Assembly: GCF_963259705.1 (NCBI RefSeq)
Contig: NC_081842.1
Span: 60,152,787 to 60,216,786 of the forward strand
Length of the DNA stretch: 64,000 bases
Source of the DNA: Myotis daubentonii
Lineage: Eukaryota > Chordata > Mammalia > Chiroptera > Vespertilionidae
Direction: 5' to 3'
Shown here: piece after piece, positions 13,183 to 23,045 of the stretch
Layout: every line of letters starts with the position of its first letter
Position numbering within the stretch: the stretch's first letter is position 1
The notes under the pieces: generated by a model
Databases searched by the model: none
The model's input: the letters and a program-made list of their open reading frames with translations, nothing else
What the model was told of the DNA's origin: nothing
Made by a program: the position numbers and the translations under genes

Positions 13183-13403
13183 CTTTATCATTTGGAGGTG
13201 GCAATTTTCATAATTTCAGTTTTGATAAGCTTCTGAAATTCTTGGTTATAAGACTTCTCTTCAGCTAGTTTCCAGTTGGTTATTCAGATTGATGGTTCTA
13301 TAATTTAGTTGTAATTCCAGTTTGGACCTGGGAGGAGGCAAGTATAACTACCACCTACTCTGCTGCCATCTTGTATCTCCAGCCTTTATCATTTTTGAGG
13401 TAA
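13183..13403. repeat. Insertion-like block with 14-bp direct repeats
   Basis: AGCCTTTATCATTT occurs on both sides of a segment of about 0.2 kb. The block contains CTACTCTGCTGCCATCTTGTA, which resembles the 5' end of an L1 (complement). It may be a short retroposed fragment or an internal L1 rearrangement. Confidence 0.45.
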
Positions 13404-13408
13404 GTTTC

Positions 13409-13894
13409 TTCTGGTGTTGCCCCCTTGCCAGCCCTGCCTCCCTCTGTGGGGCGACCAGCAGGGTGATTGGGGGGCCCCTGCTAGCACCTGCATTGGTTGG
13501 CCTAGCACTGCCTGCTTTCCAGCCCTGCCCCCTCGCCACTGCTGCCAGTTGCCTCCCTCTGCAGGGTGATCGGTGGGCCCCACTGGCACCCGCTTTGGCT
13601 GGCCTGGTGCTGCCCGCTTGCCGGCCCTTTCCCCCATCGTCGCTGCCAGTTGCCTCCCTCTGTGGGGCAACCAGCAGGACAATTGGGGGCCCCCACTAGC
13701 ACCTGCTTTGACTGGCCTGACGCTGCCCGCTCACCATCCCTGCCCCCCCCCCCCGCCTCCACCGCTGGTCAGAGCCTGCAGGCTGGGGGCAACTCCTGCA
13801 TTTAGCATTTGTCTCCTGGTGGTCAGTGCACATCATAGTGACTGGTTGTTCCACTGTTTGGTCAATTTGCATATCAGGCTTTTATTATATAGGA
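13409..13894 (-). mobile_element. HeliBat Helitron lacking its 3' end
   Basis: The right end CTTTTATTATATAGGA and the CCTGGTGGTCAGTGC block are present, but the left CTAGAGGCC terminus is missing. The interior consists of three to four degenerate copies of a roughly 100-bp unit (GGCCCCCACTGGCACC, CTTTGGCTGGCCTGGTGC). ORFs here are by-products of GC-rich repeats. Confidence 0.82.
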
Positions 13895-15242
13895 TACTTG
13901 GCTTTTGATTCCTTCTAATGTAGTTTTCATTTCAGCTATTGTATTATTCCACTCTGATTATTATATTTTTCTCTTTTTTGAAGTCCTGAGTCCTTCTATT
14001 TTCAATTTTGTTGAGCATTCCTTATGGGGAGTTCTTTGAATTCTTTATCAGGCAAATCATTTATCTCTGTTTCATTAGGGTTTTTCTCCAGGATTTTTTC
14101 TTATTCCTTCATTTGTGTCATATTCTTCAGTCTTCCCATTTTTTTTTTACTTTCTGTTTGTTCCTTTGATTTGGATGAAATAGCTATCTCTACCAATGTT
14201 GAAAATGTGGCCTCTGTATAGACTGTGCACTGGATGATTTTAGTCATCAAGGCAGTGTGTGTGGTGACTGGTGTGCCACCTGGCCAGAAGGAGTAGCTTC
14301 CTGTGGAGCGGTCTGGTGTACACATGTGTGTAGTAACTCCTCATTGTTCTGGCTGCCTATAGCCAGAAAGAACTCTGGGTAGGGCAGCCTGACATGTGCA
14401 TGGTTCCTTGCTCTTCTGATCTGGGTTGTATTGACTGGTGTGTGTGCAGCATGCACTATTGTTTTAATTGTCTGTTACCCAAGTTTGGACTGGTGGGGTA
14501 GCCCTGTCTGCATGTACCATGGCACTTCGCTGGTTCTGCACTTTCTCCAGGCAGGACAGTCCAATGTGCTTGTGTAGTAGTGCTACACCAGTTCCATATT
14601 ATCTCCAGGTGGGGCAGCCCTGCAATCACTCACAGAAGCACTCCTCTAGTTCCATATTTACTATTGATTGGCAGCCCTGTGTGTATGCACCATAGCACTT
14701 TACTAGTTCTGCATCTTCTCTTGGGGCAAGCCTACATGCATGGGGGCACTAGAGCACTTTGCTAGTTTCACACTGTCTCTGGGTGAAAGAATCTTGGGTG
14801 CACATCCCAGTGGATGCACAAAGCAGCCCCCTGCCACACCTGCTAGGTCAATCTCAGAGTGGAGGGCTCCATGTGTGTGCACTATAATACCCTCCTTTTC
14901 CTGCTGGAGATAGTCCAGGAGGGATTGCTGGAGATGCACTACAGCAGCCCTGCAAATCAGCCCGGGATCTGGATGGAGCTCCTGCCCGATGTCCACATGC
15001 AGAGAAAATGTAAATAATGGTGCTTCTTGGTTCCTATGGTCTTGGAGAGTTCCCTCAGCTCCCAGAGACCATTCATGGTTTCCCAGCCTTTTTTATGTGG
15101 TCTCTTGTTTGTTGTATAGTAGCTGTTCAATTGGCCCTCAGTTTACTCTCAGGAGAAATTGCTCCAAATATCCAATGGTTCTTAGCAGGGGGTGAGCCCA
15201 GGTCCTCCTTCACCACCATCTTGGCCCCATGTCTCAACACTG

Positions 15243-15965
15243 TTCTTTTTTAAAAGCGGTTTTAGCTATTCTGAATCCCTCACATTTCTGTATGGACTTT
15301 AGAATCAGTTTTTCAATTTCTATTAAAAGTCTGAACCTTTTTTATTGGGATTGTATTGACATACAGATCAATTAGGAGAGAATTGACATCTTAGTACTAT
15401 TAAGTCTTTGAACCGTAAACATGGCATTCTTCATTTTTTTAGGTCTTTTTAAACATTTCTCAGCAATGCTTTCTGGTTTTCAATGTATGGATGGGTCTTT
15501 CACATCTGTTGTCTAATTTATGACAAAGTGTTTTCTATTTTGATGCCATTATAAATGGTATTTTAAATTTTAAATATCAGACTTTTGTTGTGGGTAGAAT
15601 GAAATAAAATTGATTTTCATTTACTGACCTTAAATTCATACATTTTGTTATAAACTCACTTATCTGCTCATTAAATGATTTGCTTAAACTCACTTATTAG
15701 TCCTAATAGCTTTTTTTGTATCCTTCATTACATTTTCTTCATAGATGATGTTGTCTATGAAAAAAGACTTTAACTTCTTTTCCAATCTTTTATTTATTAA
15801 GATAACTCATATATTTTCATGCCTGACTACATTGGCTAGAATCTCCAGTATAATGTTAACTAGAAGTGGATGTGAATTATAATTTTTTCTAGTCTGGCTG
15901 GTAGGAATATGCACTATTGCCTTTGTTTCAGTGTTGAACACTATTTCCTCATATTTGTTGACACA
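15243..15965 (-). repeat. Second old L1 ORF2 fragment
   Basis: Minus-strand L1 ORF2 remnants (TTTTTTATTGGGATTGTATTG; CTGACTACATTGGCTAGAATC) parallel to the stretch at 9520-9745, so this is a separate older insertion. No open frame. Confidence 0.65.
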
Positions 15966-16396
15966 GGTCTTTACCTGTCCCTGGTTAGTTTCATCATATA
16001 TACCTGTTAATCTACATTTTGTTTGAGGAGGAAACTATAGATCTCTGAAATTCCCTCCTTGTGAACTGTAGCTGCTTTGGTTTTCCTGTTTTTTTCATCC
16101 CCATCTCTTCAATTCAGGGAGTTCACTGCTTTTATCCTGGATCTCCTCCTTCTGCTATAATCTAGAAACTCTCATAGGGCAGTAATCAGGTGTGGTTGCA
16201 GGCTTCATTTGTTTAATCTGTTAGAGATTACTGTTTTTCATTGCAAGCTGTCCTATGTCTTAAAAACATCAACAAAAAAGTTTTGTTAGGTCTGGTTTGT
16301 TTGTTTGTTTCAGGCACCAGATTAAATCTGGTCCCTGGTATTCTATCTTGGTCTGAAGTGGAAAACCAAACCTTCTTATTTCTTAGAGTATCAGAT
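15966..16396. other. Intron, nothing recognised
   Basis: Mixed composition with a short TTTGTTTGTTTG stretch near 16297. It may be the tail of an old L1 or LTR element, but I see no diagnostic terminus. Confidence 0.35.
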
Positions 16397-16636
16397 CAGT
16401 GATGGAGAACCTTTTGAGCTCAGCATGTCAGCATTTTGAAAAACCCTAACTTAACTCTGGTGCCGTGTCACATACAGAAATTTTTTGATATTTGCAACCA
16501 TAGTAAAACAAAGACTTATATTTTTGATATTTATTTTATATATTTAAATGCCATTTAACAACAACAAAAAAAATCAACCAAAAAAATGAGTTCACGTGTC
16601 ACCTCTGACACGCGTATCATAGGTTCGCCATCACTG
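16397..16636. mobile_element. hAT MITE, CAGTGATGG-ended family
   Basis: The terminal inverted repeats CAGTGATGGAGAACCT and AGGTTCGCCATCACTG flank 240 bp of AT-rich, non-coding sequence (AACAAAGACTTATATTTTTG in the middle). Flanking 8-mers TATCAGAT and ACTTAGAT match at five positions, as expected for an old duplication. Confidence 0.82.
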
Positions 16637-16939
16637 ACTTAGATATTTCACCCTCGGATAGGCCTTCCTTCCCTGACACTCATTTTCCTCTTTCATAGAA
16701 CTGCTTCCTTTTTTTTTTTTTCAATTATTACAGTGTATCTACAGAATGAATAAAATTTTTAAGTTACCATTTTTATTGGTTCTTCCTTGAGGTATTCCTT
16801 CTTTTTTATTATTATTTCTTTTATCATTCCCCACACACTGAAAAAAACCATTCAGTGAAAGAAGGAAAATATATACAGGCCTGAGACTTTTCAAAATCTT
16901 CATATATTTAACTTCTTTGTGGCTTGGTTCATTTTCTAT

Positions 16940-17095
16940 TATAGTAACAACGTCTAATATTTATAGAAGTCCTTTTACAAACATCAACCAAAAAAAGTTC
17001 TAAACGTCTCTAAGGGGTTAGGCATTATTCTTTTTACTTTATAATTTTAAAAAATCTCAAAGCCATTAAATGCCTTGCTTAAAAAAATGTAATGA
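16940..17095. repeat. MIR-like SINE fragment
   Basis: Weak MIR-type order: CTAATATTTATAGAAGTCC, AAGGGGTTAGGCATTATTC, CCATTAAATGCCTTGCTTAA. Old and diverged. Confidence 0.4.
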
Positions 17096-17576
17096 GCAGA
17101 TAATAGTAGAAAAGGCAGAAATGGATATAAACATTTTGATCCTGTATCTGTTGTTCTTTCTAAAGCATTTCATTGCTTCTACAAATCATAATCTGTAAAG
17201 TACAGGTTTCCATTATAAAGATTTAGGGAAGTCGGCTCCTTGGAGCCTAACCTATGTTACAAGGTGACCAGTGAAAGAATCCAGGAAAAGATTGCAATTG
17301 AGATGTTTCTCAAAATGAAAAATATAAGGTTCAAAATAGAATATGGTATCACTTTGAGAACAAAATTGACATAATAAAATGTAAAAATGGATTTCTGATA
17401 ACATCTTGTCCATTCTCTTTGTGAAAAAATAATTTTAAATTGTTTCATATTTTATATGTGACTTCATCAATTGTGGGTGAAAATTTAAAAAAAAGTAGTT
17501 TCTGATTATAGAATAATGAAATTTGTTTACATTGTCTTTGAAACTTGAAGAGACACAGGATATAAAGTCACTTTTG

Positions 17577-17785
17577 CATTAGACAGGTCTTAGTTTGTTC
17601 TCACTTGTTCTGTGTAACTATGAGTAATTAATTTAATCTCTTTTAACTTAAATTTTCTTATCTATAAAGGAACCTACTAATAAATATCTATCTTCCTGAA
17701 AGGGTTATAATGACCACTAAATAATATAACACCCAAATTGCCAAGCACAATCCCAGAACATAAAAGACACTCAATAGAACTGAGT
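17577..17785 (+). repeat. MIR SINE
   Basis: Carries the MIR order TGTGTAACTATGAGTAATTAA, then TTTTCTTATCTATAAAGGA, then GGGTTATAATGACCACTAAA, then CAATCCCAGAACATAAAAGAC, close enough to the consensus to call. Between and around the two MIRs (16637-19444) I see only AT-rich intron. Confidence 0.65.
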
Positions 17786-19444
17786 TAAGTTTCCCCAAAT
17801 AGGGGAAAGTAATCAAGATATGCTTTTCTGAAAGCTAGGAAACAATTCATGAAAGACTGTACACTCTCTCTATTATAATAAAATAAAACTGTAGAAATGT
17901 AACCAGGTCTAATAGTTAAATTTAAAATTTATTTTTAAAAGTAATGAAATGCTTTTAAATCTCAGGGCTTGTCTCAGTCCCTATGAAGCCTACTGCAGGA
18001 GACTTGAAGGATCTCTTTAGGGCCTTGTAAGAACTTGATTTTTCTGTCTTGACACTTTAAAATTTGTTTTAAAAAAACTCTGATTTCTTTTGCAAAATTC
18101 CAGTGAACCCAGTACTACAGAAGCTATTTCTGCTCTCATTTGTCAAATTTGAAAAATCCCCTGACCCTTCTTCAGGTGAGCAGAAAGAGCCTGTTGTCAT
18201 TCTCCATCTTGCTACTTTCAGCATTTACTTACTGAGCTCATACTTGTGCTGGGTGTAGAGGATATAAAGTAAGTAAAAATACAACTAAATGGTTCAGATA
18301 CTACTGTATACAAGCCTGTATACTGGGGGCATTTAAATAAAGGAATTGGTATAACAGAAAGCAGCAGAAGCCAACATAGATATCAGTATTCTAGTCACAA
18401 GACACCAGGAGCAGAGGCAGTGAGAAGCACCCCAAAAGGGGGTGCTCTGCTAGAGAAGAAAACTAGAAAATAATTATTAGCAAAAATAATTTCTTGCTTC
18501 CAGAAAAATTTCAAGGACTTCACAGATACAGACTTCCTTTAGCTAGAGAAACAATAAAGGTTTAGTTTTTATAAGTGATGTGATTTCATTAGTATCTACA
18601 AGCTGGTGAGGTCTGAAGAAATTAAAAATACAAACAACATACATGTGTCTGTACATTTTATACAAATGAAGCCATCTTTTATATATTGTTAAGGAACAGG
18701 CTTTTAAACATAACATTGATTTACTATCATAAACATCTTATGTCAATAAATATTCATCTATAACATAACTAGTATCATTTGCACCTCTAAGCATACCCTC
18801 ACTCCCCTCTTTTTCTGTATCAATTTTTAGAATTGCTCACTCTACCATCTTCAGATTTGCATTTGTTACCATGGTAAATAATAGTACTGACTCTTTTACT
18901 TGTGACCTTAACTCACCAACTTCACAGTGTTTGGTACATGAATCACTATAGAAATGTTTGTGTATTCTATTTTAAACCGTCAGAAATTAGGAATACATAG
19001 CTATCTCTAAGAAATCTAATTACTCACAAAAAGGAAATACTGTGGCCTTGGTTAGAATAATTTTATAAAATGGTCAAAGGCACAAGGTTTCTAAAACAAG
19101 ACAGTATTCAATTATTATTGATACTGGTATATCAGGTTTTTTATTGATAAAAACACCATGGCTCAAAACAAAAGACAAGTGACTCTTGGACAAATAGGAT
19201 GTGGTCTGCATGGTTTGAAATAAACACTAAAACAATGGATATGAGTAACTGGGTCATGACAATAATTATTTGAAATTTTTAAATAATTTTTATTAAAATA
19301 ATCAGGCTGCACTTCCATAACAAAACAAAAATTTGCATGCATGGTGAATGTGTTTTAAAAAACACATTACTGAGCACATATGTACGGATTTAATGCAAGC
19401 ATTATGACTTAAAATGCTATTTGCCTAACTGTAATAGAACTTAC
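17786..19444. other. Intron, AT-rich, nothing recognised
   Basis: About 1.6 kb without repeat termini or coding blocks. It borders the donor of exon g. Confidence 0.5.
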
Positions 19445-19516
19445 TCCGATAGGAAGTACGGATCCGTTTCGTTAAATCAGGATAAAAGTTAGACAGGCCA
19501 CGCATGCAAAAGTTGT
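19445..19516 (-). CDS. STXBP5L: STXBP5L coding exon g, symmetric cassette-type exon
   Basis: A 72-bp exon read as D-NFCMRGLSNFYPDLTKRIR-TSYR plus one base of Ser, between a CCAAAG acceptor and a GTAAGT donor. Entry and exit are both after codon base 1 and the length is a multiple of three, so it can be skipped without breaking frame. Tomosyns are known to be alternatively spliced in this linker, and this exon fits such a cassette. That it is alternatively used here is inference. The polypyrimidine tract is weak (TGGCATGTTCCAAAG), which agrees with regulated inclusion. The neighbouring introns are long, 5.6 kb and 17.2 kb. Confidence 0.95.
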
Positions 19517-20618
19517 CTTTGGAACATGCCAGAACACCAGCATCAGCAGCAGGCAGGGGAAAGAGAGAGAAATAGTCTAAAGTGAAAGGAAGTGATATCA
19601 TACCAGAATCTAGAACAGCCAAGATGAAGAAATTGCAGCAAGTTTAGGTAATCAAATTAGAAAGAAGATATTAAAAAAATAAGTCAATTAGAAAGTAAAA
19701 TGTGATAGATGAATGATGAGAATGCTGTAGCAATTTTATTTAATTAAATATGCCATCTGTTTTTATGATGTTTATCTTATGTTCTTTATGTAGTAAACTT
19801 ATTTGGTTTGCAAATAATATGTTACCTCATAAATATCACAATGGTTATCTTTAATTTTCTGCATTAAAAATAAAGCTTAGGTACTTTAGTCTTTAATATT
19901 TTATTTATATAACAAAGTGAGTACTCATTTTATACACTAAATATGAAATTTATGACTTCATTACAGTTTTTCCTAATTTTAAAGTCATCAAAATTGTAAG
20001 ATCTAATCATAAATGTTAATGCTCAACAAGATTAAATTAAGCAACAATTGTATTATTTGTTATCCCACTGTGTATATCCAGCAATAACTTAGATACAACC
20101 AGAGAATCCAAAGCTTTTCTGATTGAATTGGTGCTTTCAGTATGTAAACAGTGCCTACTATCTTCTAACTTCTTTTTGCCCTTAAGTTCATAAACTTTCA
20201 AAAGTCAACCCCCTTTTTCCCAATCATGAGGGAATTTTATGATACATGCACACACAATTTCTCTTATTCTGTCTTATTTTCAAAATCAAGTAGTGGTTGA
20301 GACAGAACCTATTAAATTGAAATTTCTAGCATTCCTAAAATATTGTTAAAAGTTGAGATTTTTAACAAAAACCAGGTTCTAAAAGAGAATTTCTGTGTTC
20401 CTGAAAAGGGTCAAACTTGCATTTTGAAGAGGATTGAGGTTTACAATAAAAAGAGATTCAGTATATCAAGTACTTTTTTTATTAGTCTAAAAGGAAACTT
20501 CAGTCTTCAGTATCACATTCAGATGTTAAATTTAGAACATAACTACCATCATGCACTGTTTTTATTTTAAAATATTCTTGTATGAATATATTTATTAAAG
20601 CCTTCCATAGTCTTCAAT
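19517..20618. other. Intron, AT-rich, nothing recognised
   Basis: Upstream side of exon g. Several TTTTATTTAAT-like runs, no recognisable mobile element. Confidence 0.5.
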
Positions 20619-20634
20619 TGATTAAAACATTTTT

Positions 20635-20851
20635 TAAAAAATACATTTTATTGATATTTTACAGAGAGGAAGGGAGAGAGATAGAGAGTTAGAAACATCG
20701 ATGAGAGAGAAACATCAGTCAGCTGCCTCCTGCACATCTCCTACTGGGGATGTGCCCGCAACCCTGGTACATGCCCTTGACCGGAATCGAACCTGGGACC
20801 TCTCAGTCCACAGGCCGACGCTCTATCCACTGAGCCAAACCAGTTTTGGCA
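20635..20851 (-). repeat. Ves SINE with target duplication
   Basis: Minus-strand copy with an A-rich tail (AAAAAATACATTTTATTGATA in complement view), the GAGAGAAACATCAGTCAGCTG block and a tRNA-like head ending GAGCCAAACCAGTTTTGGC. TGATTAAAACATTTTT is present on both sides (20619-20634 and 20852-20867). Confidence 0.95.
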
Positions 20852-20931
20852 TGATTAAAACATTTTTAAAAGATCTAAAATGTAAAGAAACTGTATATTT
20901 TCTGTCTACTGATATAATACTGTTAGAGGCC

Positions 20932-21216
20932 CGATGCACAAAATTCATGCATGGTGCGGGGGGGCGGGTGTCCCTCAGCCCGGCTGCACCCTCTCCAATC
21001 CAAGACCCCTCAGGGGATGTTTGATTGTGGGCAGTTGGACATCACTTTTGCAATCTGGGACTGCTGACTCGTAACTGCTCACCTGCCTGCTGGCCTGGTC
21101 GCCCCTAACGGCTGCTGCCTCGGCCCCCACCACTGTGGCTTTGTGCGGAAGGACATCTGGATGGATGTCTGGAAGATGTCTGGTCTAATTACCATATTCC
21201 CTTTTATTAGTATAGA
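20932..21216 (-). mobile_element. HeliBat Helitron, first of a tandem of three
   Basis: Begins TTAGAGGCCCGATGCAC with hairpin (GCACAAAATTCATGCATGG) and ends TTTTATTAGTATAGA, immediately followed by the CTAG of the next element. Non-coding interior. Confidence 0.88.
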
Positions 21217-22145
21217 CTAGAGGCCCGGTGCACAAAAATTTGTGCACTCGGGGGGGGGAGGGGGTCCCTCAGCCCGGCCTGTGCCGTCTCGCAGTCTGGG
21301 ACCCCTCGGGAGATAACGAATTGCTGGCTTAGGCCTGCTCCTGGGTGGCAGAGGGCAGGCCCAATCCCTAGGTGCAGCCCCTGGTCGGGCTCAGAGCAGG
21401 GCCGATTGGGGAGTTGGGGCGCCGCCCCCTGTCATGCACAGAGCAGGGCGATCGGGTGGTTGTGATGCCACCCTCAGTCACGCTCAGGGTAGGGCTGATT
21501 GGGGGGTGGGGCACCATCCCCTGTCACACCGTCCCACCGTCCCCTGGCAGGGTCGATGGGGAGGTTGTGGCACCACCCCGTCATGCACAGAGCAGGGCCA
21601 ATCAGGGGGTTGGGGCGCTGCCCCCTGTCACGCACAGAGCAGGGACCATCAGGGGGGTTGGGGCTCTGTACACTGTCACGCACAGAGCAGGGCCCATCAG
21701 GGGGTTGGGGCGCCGCCCTCTATCACCCACAGAGCAGGGCCGATCAGGGGTTTGGGGCGCCGCCACTCTCACACTCAGGGAAGGGTCGATGGGGAGGTTA
21801 TGGCTCTACCCCGTCACACACAGAGCAGGGTCCGTGGGGGAGGGGGTTGGGTTGGGGCGCCGCAGCCTGTCACACACTGAGCCGCAGGGTGATCAGGGGG
21901 TTGGGGAGCTCCCCCCTCTCAGGCACAGAGCAGGGCTGATCAGGAGGTTGGGGCGCCTTACCCTGTCACGAACAGAGCAGGGTGGATAGGGAGGTTTTGG
22001 CCTCGCCCCCTGTCATACACAGAGCTGCAGGGCAATCAGGGGGTTTGGGCGCTGCCCCCTGTCACGCTGATCCCGGTGCCGGGAGGCCTCGCGGCTCCGC
22101 TGATCCCGGTGCTGGGAGGCATATTACCCTTTTACTATATAGGGT
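21217..22145 (-). mobile_element. HeliBat Helitron with internal minisatellite, second of three
   Basis: Left end CTAGAGGCCCGGTGCAC with hairpin, right end TTTTACTATATAGGGT. Between about 21370 and 22070 there are roughly fifteen degenerate units of about 47 bp with the core GTCACGCACAGAGCAGGGC and GATCAGGGGGTTGGGGCGC. The repeats give long spurious open frames on both strands. No Rep or helicase motif. Confidence 0.92.
21370..22075. repeat. Minisatellite inside Helitron, ~47-bp unit
   Basis: Direct repeats, GC-rich, with variable unit length (44-50 bp) and point differences between units. The CACAGAGCAGGG core recurs about every 47 bp. CRISPR-like reading is excluded because spacers are also repeated. 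Confidence 0.88.
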
Positions 22146-22684
22146 AGAGGCCTGGTGCACGGGTGGGTGCCAGCTGGTTTGCCCTGATCAGGGTGGGGGT
22201 CCCCACTGGGGTGCCTGGCCAGCCTGGGTGAGGGGCTGAGGCTGTTTTCAGGCTGGGGGTGACTGAAGCTCCCAACCGCTCCTTTTTTTCTTTTTTCTTT
22301 TTTTAATTCTGGGCCAGCTTTAGCTTTGAGGCTTGGCTCCAGCTCTTAGGCCTCCCCTGCTGAAAGTAGGTTTCTGGCCTTTGCTTACAATGTTGAGATC
22401 CTGCTGGCTGAAGCCTGGCGGACTAAAGCAGGTTTCTGGGGTTTTGTTTAGCTTCTATATTTGTTACATAGTTGCTTAGAGTTGCAGCTCAGAGGCCTGC
22501 AGCGGCAGGCGGGGAACGTTGGTTTCCTCTGTCACTGAAGCAAGCAAGCCTCATGTTAGTTTCAAGCTGCCTAGCTGCCAGCCGCCATCTTGGCTGGCAG
22601 TTAATTTGCATATCTCGCTGATTAGCCAATGGGAAGGGTAGCGGTCGTACGCCAATTACCATGTTTCTCTTTTATTAGATAGGA
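22146..22684 (-). mobile_element. HeliBat Helitron carrying promoter-like sequence, third of three
   Basis: Left AGAGGCCTGGTGCACGGG (hairpin degraded), right TCTCTTTTATTAGATAGGA. In element sense it starts with a CCAAT-type box (CCCATTGGCTAATCAG), an octamer-like ATATGCAAATTA and GCCAAGATGGCGGCTGGCAG (a YY1-like CAAGATGGCGGC). Then comes about 200 bp of unique, non-repeat sequence (GTAGCAAC.. not seen; AAGCAACTATGTAACAAATA is seen). A second copy lies at 55214-55928. The source of the captured part is not known from sequence alone. Confidence 0.87.
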
Positions 22685-22824
22685 TTATACAACATAAGTT
22701 TTAAGCTAGAATAGCATTAGTAGAAATGAAGACACATTTCATTAAAAAATGTATATTGGTTTAATATGATTCAAATCCACTTGTTTATGACAAAAATCAA
22801 GTCTTTAAGAATAGGATTTCTTGT

Positions 22825-23045
22825 CCTAGCTGGTTTTGCTCAGTGGCTAGAGCTTCAACCTGTGGATTGGAGGGTCCCAGGTTCGATTCTGGTCGAGGGC
22901 ACATGCCTGGGTTGCGGGCTCGATCCCCAGTAGGGCGTGTGCAGGAGGCAGCTGACCAATGATTCCCTCTCATCACTGATGTTTCTATCTCTTTCCCTCT
23001 CCCTTCCTCTCTGAAATCAATAAAAATCTATTTAAAAAAAATAAA
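22825..23045 (+). repeat. Ves SINE, plus strand, complete
   Basis: Head TCCTAGCTGGTTTTGCTCAG (A box), GGTTCGATTCTGGTCGAGGG (B box), then the CAATGATTCCCTCTCATCAC region and a tail TCAATAAAAATCTATTTAAA. Direct repeats are degenerate (AAGAATAGGATTTCTTG versus AAGAATAAAATTGCTTTG). Confidence 0.93.

Larger units (their letters stand above)
2340..15242 (-). mobile_element. Old L1, shattered by nested insertions
   Basis: L1 sequence in minus orientation resumes cleanly after each insertion. 2340-2752 is the 3' end (GACTTATTTCACTTAGCATA). 8559-9744 is ORF2 3' half (9418-9729 still open). 12336-12575 and 12979-13180 continue ORF2. 13895-15242 looks like the ORF1/5' region. The interrupting elements are a HeliBat with an L1 inside, the NCL retrocopy, two further HeliBats, and a 0.2-kb block at about 13183-13395. 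The upstream limits of ORF1 and 5'UTR are not certain. Confidence 0.8.

Noticed and set aside
13322..13908. Pro/Ala-rich open frames of 79-125 codons
   Set aside because: Derived from degenerate Helitron repeats; open in several frames on both strands.
21370..22075. CRISPR-like spacing of a repeated core
   Set aside because: The sequences between cores are themselves repeats, unit length varies, there are no cas genes, and the genome is mammalian.
21372..22239. Overlapping open frames of 146-205 codons on the plus strand
   Set aside because: They lie in the Helitron minisatellite; all three frames are open because a GC-rich unit repeats. No protein family features.
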